In this document: one piece after another, positions 47,935 through 58,789 of the stretch
Position numbering within the stretch: the first letter of the stretch is position 1
Layout: every line of letters begins with the position of its first letter
Source: Malus domestica
Taxonomy: Eukaryota; Streptophyta; Magnoliopsida; Rosales; Rosaceae
Length of the DNA stretch: 64,000 nt
NCBI RefSeq assembly: GCF_042453785.1
Contig: NC_091675.1
Span: 21,004,501 to 21,068,500, forward strand
Direction of reading: 5' to 3'
Made by a program: the position numbers and the translations under genes
Notes under the pieces: model-generated
What the model was told of the DNA's origin: nothing
Databases searched by the model: none
The model's input: the letters and a program-made list of their open reading frames with translations, nothing else

Positions 47935-49779
47935 TGATGCGTGAATTACTTAACACACAAATTAAACCCTCTTGTTGACAATTGTAGTATAGATGTAAGT
48001 AGGGTATCGTTCTAGGCCGGGGATTAGGAGGGATTGCTAATCTATTCTAAATTAATTTAAAAATATTAAACAAGACTCAAGGACACAAAACTAGGCTAAA
48101 AACTCTAATAACTCGAAACACACTTAAAATGACTCAAAATAATGAAAACAATTAAATTAAACACTAGGAACTGAAATGGACGGAAATTAAATTAAAAGAC
48201 TAACAATAAAGAAAACTAAATAAATAATATAATTTAATAATGGATGGGTGTTTGGTTTTGATGAAAAATAAATTAAACTTAATTAAATTACAGAATTGAC
48301 AAAAACATGAAATTAAGGTGAAATGATAAATGACGGACTAGCTAGAGGGTTCTTCTCCACACATGTTATACTTGCATACAAAATGATTTCCAGTTGTTCT
48401 TTTAATAAATTGTAAATTTCAATACTCCAGATTAACCGTGAACAGCACTTTTTTAATCTTCAAGTTTTCCTTAAGTTATTGAATTGGACGGGAAAACGCA
48501 TACACAATTCAAAACATTCTTCAAAAGTCCCCTACGTGAAAAGCACAATAGAGATACAATCAAAGATCATTAAACTTTGTGAAAACTATAAGCATTGACG
48601 AGGCATTCGTAACTATGAAAAGCATGATACTCTTGCCAAGAATTTACTTAACGTGATTGTGACTAGCAACCTTTACTACTTGTGAAAATAAGTTCATAAC
48701 GATTAGGTGAAATTCACTTATATTCTAGCATCAAATTCATGCATGTAAATTAAGCGTGCACTCTCAACCAACATACACAAATCAGTTTTTATACGAACGG
48801 ATAAGTAAATTGAATTCACAACTTATAAATCACAACTGAAGGTAATCAATTCATATTACAAATATAATCATGGTTTCGAATTAACCTCTAACCAACATAA
48901 ATTTAATTACACATTATTAAAAACAGAAATAAAATAGGAGTTTGGAAAGATTAAACCGAAAGAAGGTGATCTGCTGCTTTCGCGCCCGTGTGAACTGCGC
49001 CTCGCTGGCCTGCCTTCCTGGTTTTTCACGCTGCCAAGGCAGCGTGCTGACTTCCTGTTCTCACGGTCCTCACTCTTCCTGCGCCTCTCCTTCCCTCACT
49101 GCTCTCTCTTGCTTGCCTCACCTTTCCTCACTGCTCTCTGCACGTTCCTGCGAGCTGCCCAAAGGGCAGCCCCTTTCTTCCGCTTTCCTTCCAGCTGCCA
49201 AAGGCAGCTTTGCTGCTTCCCTCTCTGACCTCTTTTTTTTTTATTTTCTTTTTCTCCCCGATGCTGCTCTCTCTCTGCACGTCCTCACCTCTCCACTCTC
49301 ACGCTGCCCAAAAGGGCAGCTCCCTGTGCTCACCCTGTCCCCCCATTCTCTTTTTTGCTGCTGACCTATATCCCTGCGTGGACTCTCCACCTTGGATCCC
49401 TCCTGTTTTCACGCCAGCTTTTTCGCTGCTTTTCCTAAAAACATTTCAAGTGGTTGTTGTTCATCCCATGTGTCTTCAAACTTGTGTCCCGTGCTTTTTG
49501 ACTTGCCCTTTCCTTTTCACGCTTCTCTGTCTCCCGTCTCCTATCTTTTCCCTAGGATTCTTCTTTTTTTTTATTTCCTTTGCAAACATCATAATAATGA
49601 CAGGGACAAACATTGTTTATAAAATGTAAATTAGTATTATCATGTGACAATAAAGGGTAAATTTGCATAACAGATCCTATAAGCACAAAAATAACGTAAA
49701 TAGCTCAAAAATATAAGGAACTAACCAAGAAAAGACGAGTGAATTCGAAGTAAAAATATATATAAATATGATCCGATCA
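47935..49779 (-). repeat. 3' LTR of the young element
   Basis: Same length as 54261-56105 and nearly identical. Preceded on its upper side by the polypurine tract. Confidence 0.9.
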
Positions 49780-50445
49780 AATACCCCCACACTTAACTTT
49801 TGCTAGTCCTCGAGCAAAACAAAGAAAATAAGAACAAGAAGTAACAAGAAAAACATTAGCTTCCCCCTATGTGACCCTCATAGAATTTCATTCAAGAAAA
49901 CAAATCATCAAGAACCATAGCTCGCATCAAGGAACTAATCCAAGTTCATCTTCCTTATTCAAATATTAGCAGTAATCTTTACATCATCCTTGAAGTGTAG
50001 TGTGTGAGATAGCCATGCTAATGCAATTTCAAGTTTTTATTTTTAAAATCATCATATGCAAACTAGTGACCTTCTCACGGGATATGCACTCAATCACACA
50101 TGTGTTTAGTTTTAATGTGTTTCGCTCAAAGAATCAAATGTGAAATTTCTACCATAAGCTTGCATAAAGATCACTTCTCCACAGTCATAATTGCAAAACT
50201 TAAATCAAGAGGACTTTTATTGGATGTAATGAGGCTTAGGGATAGGGTTATTGAAATGAAAGAATAGGAAAACACAAGTTCCAAGCTACATTGCAAGCAA
50301 TTCTTTTCTTTAGATTTATAAGAACTCAAGCTCTCCAGCAATTCTTCTAGCACCTCCAACCATACTCTTAAACTGAAACTTGAATAACTTTTTATTTTCT
50401 TTGTGTACAATTTTTCTTTTTCTTTTTCTTTTCTTCTCTTTTTTT

Positions 50446-50482
<37 letters not shown>

Positions 50483-51649
50483 CACAAACATGAAATACCC
50501 CCACACTTATTCTTTTGCCAAACATCTTCACAGTACTTCACCAACGTTTCTCATAAGACAATCTCACATTGCTCGCTTGGAAAGGGTAAGGAAAAATGTT
50601 TCAGGTATAAGGGTAGACATATCTGGTGATAAGAAATAAAAGGCTCAACATACACGGCTCAAATTGGCAATCTAATGATATCAATTTTCTTTGGGAAACA
50701 TGGTTCTTTGGGCCATAGTGGTAAACCTAATGCCTCTATCATTTCCAAGTTCATGCAATCGATGACAAACATTTCGAAAGATCGTTACGCAAGTTCTAGA
50801 GATGTATCTCACATAAGTTCATCACACATGAAAGAATAGGAGTGTATGAAAAATGCACACACTTTCAATCGGCTCAAAAACTCACATAGGATGTATATGG
50901 TCACTAAAAAATTCACATATGAAGCTTTAAGTCATACTTTAGTTTCACATTAACAAGGCTATGTGCATTTGGTTTTTCAAAGATGATCAAACATGTACAA
51001 AACTAACAAGAGAATTAGGAATTTCACAAAACACATGTTAACTAAGTTCTTGATGATCATGGTTCAAATTTGATCCAATTATATCATTGGGTCGGGAAAC
51101 TAACAAAAATCTAATTCAAAACAATAAGGGAAACAAGACAATTTTTTATTTTTTAAAATTTTCCGAAATTTTTTTTTTTAATTTAAATTTTTTTTTTAAA
51201 AGAAAACAAAACTAATTAAGAACACAAAAAACAGCAACACAGAAACAAATGAAATTCTGGAGATTTCTACCCCCACACTTAAACTGGACATTGTCCCCAA
51301 TGTCAGAAAACACTATAATGCAAATAAAAAAAATAAAATAAAATAAATAAATAATAAGAAACAAAATAACGCAATTGGACTGAAAACTTCCCTAATTTGC
51401 AGTAAAATCAAGCGATGACCCCCAAGCTAAAATTCTGCAATCAACTTCAAGGGTGGAAATAACCAAAAGTTCCTGCAAAGAAAAGGAAAAATTCAGTTAA
51501 GTACGCAAGAAAATTAATTAAAAAAAATTGCAAACGAAAAATTGAAAATTACGATAAAAGATAATGAATAAAACTAATAAATAATCATTGGTCGTGCTTG
51601 TTGACTTTCCACAGCTTTCCTCTTGAACAGGGTGACACTTAGCTTTTCA

Positions 51650-53067
51650 CTTGCAAGTGATGATTTTATGATATTGTACGGCGAAGCTTTGCTCTTTGGT
51701 TATGTTGCAGTTCCTTATTTGTTCTCCAAGCAGATGTGGCAGCTTCTCTAGTTCCTCAGTTCGGACTCCTTCCGCTGGGATGATTGTGCAAGCTGCATTC
51801 TTCTCTGCTTGTTTCTTCTGCACAACGGGCAGGCACGAGGGAAAGGTGTTGGTCCTTATTTCTTTCTTCAATCTTTCCAAGTGCCCACCTCTTGCTTTCT
51901 TTCTCCTTGTCCCTAGCTGAATTGTCTCCACATGCTTCGAGGTATCATTTTCACTTCCCTTACTGTCCCCCAGGTAGATGTGGTAGACGAAGAGAAAGCA
52001 TAAAATGATGAAGATGAGTACTCGAGAGCAAGGCTAGGTAAGCAATCAGGAAGGGGTTCCAGGCAGTTGGCTCCAGATCGGAAGATTGATACCAAATGCT
52101 GGCTGATTGCTCTCTTTCTCCTTGTCGGAAAACAAAGACAAGGAGAAGGACATGGAGAAAGCATGATATGAGATACTCTTGCTTTCAACCTTTATGATAT
52201 GAAATACTTTTGCTTTGAATGGGTTGTTCGCAGGAGTATCCCAAGGAATGAGGAACACAGAGTGACTCGAGAGGATTCTTTGGGAATGCATTTTCGGAGA
52301 TGAAGAGGTGTTGAGAGGGTGTGCTGAGAGAGTGTGCTTTTGCTGTGGAAGGCGAAGGTAGAAACTTATAGGACTTGTCTTCACAACCGGAACTGTTCTC
52401 TCACTTAGTGTCGGCAGCCGGTGGATGGGTGAAGAATACAAATTACGCGCTTTCTGACAAAGCTGCCCGTAATTTCCGCAAAGCTGATTCCTCATTGATA
52501 TCTGGAATCGGCGCTTCGAGCTCTGAGCATCGTCGATTGTAGAGGTAGCATGTGACACGTGCGGATAAATCTGGAAAAGAAGATTTTCCCGTGGGTTGAA
52601 GCCCAGCTTTTGAGAAAGCTAGCGTGTCTTTGACTGTTGAATTTCCCTCTTCGATTTCTGAATTGGTGCTTCGACAAATTGCCCGAGATTTCCGCAAAGC
52701 AATTTGCGTGTGACAAGTGACGACACGTCTGGACAAATTGATCTTTTGAAATCCGGGGTTCGGCTCGTGGTTTCTGAGCAAGCCCAGCCTTTAAGAAATG
52801 AAACGCCTCTTTTGAGAAAAGAATCCGGCTTTTGAGAAAGGAAACTCCTCTTTTGAGAAAAGAATCAGACGTTTGAGAACGGAGCCCCGACTCTTCGATT
52901 TGCGAGAGGACGCTTCTCTGAGGAGCGCCTCTTTGATTTCTTCCTTTTTATAGAGACGTTAAGCTTGTTCCACAACACACTTGAGCTCCCTCCTGTAAAC
53001 ACTCCCTTCTTGCACTTGTTTAATCTTGATCAGTCCAACTCTCTTCTTTCTTTACCACCTCTGAAAA
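51650..53067 (+). other. Upstream module of the coiled-coil ORF in the young element
   Basis: Inverted homologue of about 5600-7600. Contains 'cttttgagaaaagaat' repeats (about 52805-52880), 'tgacaa.ttgcccg.aatttccgcaaagc' units (about 52455 and 52675), and the phrase 'gaaagcatgatatgagatac' (about 52158). Probably promoter plus 5' leader of the ORF; no separate gene called. Confidence 0.55.
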
Positions 53068-53694
53068 ATGTCTGGCCCTTCTGATCGTCGTTTTGACTTG
53101 AACATTGGTGAAGAGGCAGCTCCGCCTTCACCAGACAACATATGGCGGCCATCCTTCATATCCCCTACCGGTCCCCTTACCGTGGGGGATTCGATGATGA
53201 AAAATGACATGACCGCTGCGGTGGTGGCCCGAAACCTTGTCACTCCCAGAGATAACAGACTGCTCGCAAGGCGGTCTGATGAATTGGCGGTCAAGGAGTC
53301 TCTGGCTCTCAGTGTGCAGTGTGCGGGTTCCGTATCCAACATGGCCCAACGCCTATATGCCCGAACCCGTCACGTTGAATCCTTGGTGGCTGAAATACAG
53401 AGTCTCAAGCAAGAGATTAAAGGGCTCAAGCATGAGAATAAGGAATTGCACAAGCTCGCACACAGCTATGCCACCAGCATGAAGAGGAAGATTGACCAGA
53501 TGCAGGACACCGATGGTCAAATTTTACTTGATCATCGGAGGTTTGTGGGTTTGTTCCAACCGCATCTGCCTTCGTCTTCTGGGGCGGCACCGCGTAGTGA
53601 AGCTCCAACTGATCAACCTCTGCCGCCTCCTCCTTCTGTGGCCCCGCCGACTGCTGAAGCCCCGCCTACTACTGAAGCACCACCCGACCAATGA
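53068..53694 (+). CDS. Intact coiled-coil protein carried antisense in the young retroelement
   Basis: Complete 208-codon frame: leader (MSGPSDRRFDLNIGEEAAPP), a conserved block (about 42-95: MMKNDMTAAVVARNL, SDELAVKESLALSVQCAGSV), a coiled coil (about 95-150: VESLVAEIQSLKQEIKGLKHEN), a short DGQILLDHRRFVGLF segment and a Pro/Ala/Thr-rich tail ending PPDQ. No catalytic motif, signal peptide or membrane span. It is antisense to the host element. Upstream is a TATA-like 'tttttataga' (about 52947) and a looser repeat region. A second copy (4915-5589) differs mostly by conservative changes. I do not know its function; a nuclear or cytosolic scaffold-like protein is all the sequence suggests. Confidence 0.75.
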   Translation: MSGPSDRRFDLNIGEEAAPPSPDNIWRPSFISPTGPLTVGDSMMKNDMTAAVVARNLVTPRDNRLLARRSDELAVKESLALSVQCAGSVSNMAQRLYARTRHVESLVAEIQSLKQEIKGLKHENKELHKLAHSYATSMKRKIDQMQDTDGQILLDHRRFVGLFQPHLPSSSGAAPRSEAPTDQPLPPPPSVAPPTAEAPPTTEAPPDQ

Positions 53695-53719
53695 ATACTA
53701 TTAGTTTACATCGTTGTAA

Positions 53720-53734
53720 AATTTTAATTTTAAC

Positions 53735-53765
<31 letters not shown>

Positions 53766-54238
53766 ATTTTTTTTTTTTTTTTGATTTTTTTAATTGTTTT
53801 TTTTTTTTTTTTTTTATCATTAATTTTAAATTTTATCTTTTTTTTTTTTTTTTATATATATGTAAATTAAAGTAGAAAGACTTTGGTTAACCTTCCCCCA
53901 CACTTAAACTAAATAATACAAACTCACAGAAATCAACCAAATAACACAACTAACTAAACAAAACAAAATGAAAGCAGTAAAGATAAGGGTGTAAAAATGC
54001 AAATCTGATTGGGTTAGCGATTCCAAAGTCTCCCTTCGTTGAATGCTTGGGTTGCCTCCCAAGAAGCGCTTGATTTAACGTCTTTAGCCGGACGCATCTT
54101 TCCTTTAAATTTCCCTCAGCTCCATTTGTGCCTAAAATCAAAGAAAGAAAAATAAATCAAATATCAAAAGTAAAATACACAAACACCAATATAAACATAA
54201 ACAAAAACAAAAATAAAAGGATTAGCAAAGTTACTAAT
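53720..54238. other. Poly-T tract and leader region of the young element
   Basis: Long T-runs (about 53736-53850), then a polypurine look-alike at 53895. At about 54045-54110, on the minus strand, is the phrase 'tcttgggaggcaaccc', which I know from Athila/Tat-type elements. No gene. Confidence 0.6.
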
Positions 54239-54255
54239 CCCCGGCAACGTCGCCA
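54239..54255 (-). other. Primer binding site of the young element
   Basis: The minus strand reads TGGCGACGTTGCCGGGG, five bases from the LTR end. Plant Athila/Tat elements use a tRNA-Asp site TGGCGCCGTTGCCGGGG; one mismatch here. Confidence 0.85.
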
Positions 54256-54260
54256 AAATT

Positions 54261-56105
54261 TGATGCGTGAATTACTTAACACACAAATTAAACCCTCTTG
54301 TTGACAATTGTAGTATAGATGTAAGTAGGGTATCGTTCTAGGCCGGGGATTAGGAGGGATTGCTAATCTATTCTAAATTAATTTAAAAATATTAAACAAG
54401 ACTCAAGGACACAAAACTAGGCTAAAAACTCTAATAACTCGAAACACACTTAAAATGACTCAAAATAATGAAAACAATTAAATTAAACACTAGGAACTGA
54501 AATGGACGGAAATTAAATTAAAAGACTAACAATAAAGAAAACTAAATAAATAATATAATTTAATAATGGATGGGTGTTTGGTTTTGATGAAAAATAAATT
54601 AAACTTAATTAAATTACAGAATTGACAAAAACATGAAATTAAGGTGAAATGATAAATGACGGACTAGCTAGAGGGTTCTTCTCCACACATGTTATACTTG
54701 CATACAAAATGATTTCCAGTTGTTCTTTTAATAAATTGTAAATTTCAATACTCCAGATTAACCGTGAACAGCACTTTTTTAATCTTCAAGTTTTCCTTAA
54801 GTTATTGAATTGGACGGGAAAACGCATACACAATTCAAAACATTCTTCAAAAGTCCCCTACGTGAAAAGCACAATAGAGATACAATCAAAGATCATTAAA
54901 CTTTGTGAAAACTATAAGCATTGACGAGGCATTCGTAACTATGAAAAGCATGATACTCTTGCCAAGAATTTACTTAACGTGATTGTGACTAGCAACCTTT
55001 ACTACTTGTGAAAATAAGTTCATAACGATTAGGTGAAATTCACTTATATTCTAGCATCAAATTCATGCATGTAAATTAAGCGTGCACTCTCAACCAACAT
55101 ACACAAATCAGTTTTTATACGAACGGATAAGTAAATTGAATTCACAACTTATAAATCACAACTGAAGGTAATCAATTCATATTACAAATATAATCATGGT
55201 TTCGAATTAACCTCTAACCAACATAAATTTAATTACACATTATTAAAAACAGAAATAAAATAGGAGTTTGGAAAGATTAAACCGAAAGAAGGTGATCTGC
55301 TGCTTTCGCGCCCGTGTGAACTGCGCCTCGCTGGCCTGCCTTCCTGGTTTTTCACGCTGCCAAGGCAGCGTGCTGACTTCCTGTTCTCACGGTCCTCACT
55401 CTTCCTGCGCCTCTCCTTCCCTCACTGCTCTCTCTTGCTTGCCTCACCTTTCCTCACTGCTCTCTGCACGTTCCTGCGAGCTGCCCAAAGGGCAGCCCCT
55501 TTCTTCCGCTTTCCTTCCAGCTGCCAAAGGCAGCTTTGCTGCTTCCCTCTCTGACCTCTTTTTTTTTTATTTTCTTTTTCTCCCCGATGCTGCTCTCTCT
55601 CTGCACGTCCTCACCTCTCCACTCTCACGCTGCCCAAAAGGGCAGCTCCCTGTGCTCACCCTGTCCCCCCCTTCTCTTTTTTGCTGCTGACCTATATCCC
55701 TGCGTGGACTCTCCACCTTGGATCCCTCCTGTTTTCACGCCAGCTTTTTCGCTGCTTTTCCTAAAAACATTTCAAGTGGTTGTTGTTCATCCCATGTGTC
55801 TTCAAACTTGTGTCCCGTGCTTTTTGACTTGCCCTTTCCTTTTCACGCTTCTCTGTCTCCCGTCTCCTATCTTTTCCCTAGGATTCTTCTTTTTTTTTAT
55901 TTCCTTTGCAAACATCATAATAATGACAGGGACAAACATTGTTTATAAAATGTAAATTAGTATTATCATGTGACAATAAAGGGTAAATTTGCATAACAGA
56001 TCCTATAAGCACAAAAATAACGTAAATAGCTCAAAAATATAAGGAACTAACCAAGAAAAGACGAGTGAATTCGAAGTAAAAATATATATAAATATGATCC
56101 GATCA
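54261..56105 (-). repeat. 5' LTR of the young element
   Basis: In element orientation it starts TGATCGGATCATATT and ends TTCACGCATCA. It contains a GC-rich block with four short palindromes around GCTGCC (about 55355, 55480, 55517 and 55628). The open frames in it are low-complexity Ser/Leu/Cys translations. Confidence 0.9.
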
Positions 56106-57775
56106 CCAAGCCATGTCACTCCAAGCCCAACGCGAACTCAATGCATTGCCAAGCAGAGCCCAAGCCTCGCACCCATGTGCATCACATTCTGAGCAGCTTG
56201 CTTCTATCGAGCAACCCACTCTCGTGGCCCGGGAACCGAGCAGCTTGCTTCCGCTAAGCAGCCCACTCTTGCGGCCCAGTCTGCTCTCACCGAGCAGCTC
56301 ACTATCGCGGCCCAACCTGCTCTCACCGAGCAGCCTACTCTCATGGCCCAACCTGCTTCCGCGGCCCAGTTTGCTCTCGTGGCCTTCCAAGTGGCTCGAA
56401 TCGATTCAAGATTAGTTCAATCGTCTCGGCTCCAAATTTTCGGACCGACGATTGAACATGGAGCATTTTCACCACATTCTTATGCGGGTTTGACATTTCC
56501 CAACTCAAATCTCACACCCGGAGTCTACCACACTTCCACTGCTCAAGGAGATGCATTCCCTCCAAGCTATTCCAACCCAAATGGAGAACAACACTTGTCT
56601 CGACAAGTCATAGAGTTGACCAACGCCCTCACACAACAGACGACCTTAGTGAACCAGTTATTGCAGCGCACCGAGATGCAACGTGCCCCAGATGAGGTGT
56701 TCCAAAGTAGGACAAGGGCAGACAAAGAACCTCTCCAGCAGTGTACACTCCCGATTGGGCCCCTGAGATAGCGTATACTCCTGTCTTAGTGCACAGAGGA
56801 GCGTGCACTCTTGACTAGGCCCACGGACGAGCATACATTCACGGTTGGGGTCACACTCCGATAGTCAACATGAACAACCTTCCAGACGAAGTGTTCATTC
56901 GCGGCTAAGCCTGCAAGGAACATCATCCACCTTACATCGGAGTAGGCAGCACGACGGACGGAGAGAAGTAGTCACTTAATCCGGCTCAAGTTCAACAGGC
57001 AGCCTGCGAAGAACTCGCTCGCCTGCTAGGAACACACCACACGCACCTCATCCGCGGCATAGACGAGCCAAACACATGAAAGAGCAACCTAGACCAGCAA
57101 GTCACGGCTGTGGGCAGCTGAGAGCTCCGCTACCTCTAACAAAGGCAAATTCAGGAAGAAGTAGAGAAACTCTTGACCAAGCAATTGCATAATTTCTAAC
57201 GCAACGAGGTCACCGACTAGGCACTACGACAGAACATGACTAACATAAGCAGGTCACCCTTCACAGACGAGATCGAGCAGGCAAAGCCTTCACGCGAGTT
57301 TAACATACCACATTTCACATCTTTCACAAAGGATGAAGACCTGGAGAGACACTTAAAACACCACTGAAGTGCAATGATCCTATATCGAAATAACGATGAT
57401 CTCATGTGCAAGATATTCGCCACCACTTTACAAGGCAAGGCGCAATATTGGTTCTACACCCTACCGCCACAATCTATCCGGAGTTTTGACGAACTTTCTT
57501 TGGTTTTCACCAAAGAATATTCATCCTATCGCTCAATAAAAAAGAAGTCTGACCATTTGTTTAACGTCAAGAAGAACCCAAAGGAGTCGATTCGCGACTA
57601 TGTGAAGAGGTTCAAAGCAGAGAAAGCAAGAATAGTTAGATACAACGACTCGATAGCTAGAGCAGCCTTTCAAAAAGGACTTCCAGCAGACCACCCGCTA
57701 TTCGAAAAATTGATTATGAAAGAAGATCTAACTCTGGCTGACTCTTTCGCTCTGGCAGAGAAACATGCACTTTAG

Positions 57776-58130
57776 GACGAGGCTTGCCAATGCACATTCA
57801 AGGACTTGAAGAAGTACCTGACATCACCTCTACTATCCAAACCGGAAGCAGCGGAGGACTTATTCGCATGTTTGACGGTATCTAAAGCAGCAATAAGCTC
57901 TATCATCATACGAGAAGAGCTGGGGGCCCGACTACCTGTATTCTACAGTTCAAAAGCTAACCTCGATGCTATTAGAAATTCAAAAGTTAACTTTGGTGAT
58001 AGGTGTTACAACCCAGAAGCTCAAGTTTTACCTTCAAACACATGCAGTCATCCTTATGATGCACTATTCCACCCAATCCAGACACGCGACGATAAAGATG
58101 TAGACCCTGGCGGATGCAAAGTTTTATGAC
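57776..58130 (+). pseudogene. Reverse transcriptase C-terminal remnant
   Basis: Directly after gag, the sequence reads CTFKDLKKYLTSP, then LSKPEAAEDLF and SKAAISSIIIREE, which in gypsy elements is the linker between the RT palm and RNase H. Protease and the RT catalytic palm are absent, so a large internal deletion fused gag to the RT tail. Confidence 0.75.
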
Positions 58131-58479
58131 GAACGTAACAACTCAGCTCAAAAGACACGCCAAGGGCAGACGAACACTGAAAGGACACACTCGAAAACAA
58201 GTTTTGTCCTAGTCACCCCAAAAGATTCTACATAGGAGCAACATGTACTGGCAGTTGAGCACCACCTCCTGCTACGTATCACATGGCCCCAGCTGACCCT
58301 TGATACATAATTTAGCTCTAGAGTGGTCCAATACCGGCAGTTGAGCACTACATGTAACATGGCCCCAGCTCCACGACTCCCTACCACGCATTCACGATGC
58401 AACATAACGGCCCAACAATGCCCCAGAGGTAGTCGAGCACTCCTTAGCCACGCCTGCTCCACCCGATAGAGACTTCTGG

Positions 58480-58740
58480 CATTTGCATGTCGAAAGTGCA
58501 TCCAAAGGTTTGAGTACAGGTGTAGTCTTTGTCACCCTAGACGGTTAGATGCTCGGGCAAGCGATCACTCTAGACTTCAAAGCATCCAACAACAAAAAAA
58601 CAGAGTATGAAACCTTACTAGCAGGCCCCCGAATGGCAAAAGACTTGGCGGTGAAAAAGCTCACAATTCATTCTGATTCCCAGCTAATCACTAGCCAGAC
58701 AGCTTGAGTTAAGCATAAAGACGGAGCCGGCAGCCAAAAT
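58480..58740 (+). pseudogene. RNase H domain remnant
   Basis: The fragment QAITLDFKASNN, EYETLLAG, LTIHSDSQLITSQ is typical of gypsy RNase H. It is interrupted by stops at about 58544 and 58706. The preceding 350 bp are scrambled. Confidence 0.75.
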
Positions 58741-58789
58741 GTCATAGGTTAGTGTAACTCCCAACTGGCAAAGTTCTATTATAGACTAC

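Larger units (their letters stand above)
49780..53905 (-). promoter_or_regulatory. Polypurine tract and three internal look-alikes
   Basis: The polypurine tract next to the 3' LTR reads 'taagtgtggggg' on the minus strand (49784-49795). The same core recurs at about 50498-50508, 51270-51281 and 53895-53906. Only the first has the correct position to prime plus-strand DNA at the LTR; the others may be relics or additional initiation sites. Confidence 0.6.
47935..56105 (-). mobile_element. Young non-autonomous Tat/Athila-like LTR retrotransposon
   Basis: Two LTRs of exactly 1845 bp, 47935-49779 and 54261-56105, are flanked by CCAAG (47930-47934 and 56106-56110). The orientation is minus. The primer binding site TGGCGACGTTGCCGGGG (tRNA-Asp type, one base from the usual TGGCGCCGTTGCC) lies at 54255-54239 next to the 5' LTR (54261-56105), and the polypurine tract 'aagtgtgggggta' lies next to the 3' LTR at about 49780-49792. 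The internal 4.5 kb has no gag or pol. Reading through the LTRs I noticed one difference (an A/C at about 49345 versus 55671). The element carries an intact antisense coiled-coil ORF (53068-53694). Confidence 0.92.
47697..57775 (+). pseudogene. gag of the gypsy element, split by the nested element
   Basis: The N-terminal part starts at ATG 47697 and runs to 47934, where the nested element interrupts it after an ..AMAQ coding stretch; it resumes at 56106. A Ser/Leu/Ala-rich low-complexity region follows, with a frameshift near 56340. The second frame (to 56771) contains ELTNALTQQTTLVNQLLQR, a gypsy gag-leader feature. The conserved retrotransposon gag domain is at about 57236-57775 (GKAQYWFYTLPPQSI, SFDELSLVFTKEYSS, ESIRDYVKRFKAE), with an in-frame TGA near 57367. 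Nonfunctional. Confidence 0.8.

Noticed and set aside
48942..49629. Plus-strand open frames of about 140 codons in the LTR, repeated identically at 55268-55955
   Set aside because: They are Ser/Leu/Cys low-complexity translations of GC- and T-rich LTR DNA, antisense to the element, in two overlapping frames, with no motif.
52046..52781. Overlapping minus-strand frames of 112-170 codons upstream of the coiled-coil ORF
   Set aside because: They lie opposite the upstream/leader module, share no motif, and the homologous region at 5.6-7.6 kb does not preserve them.
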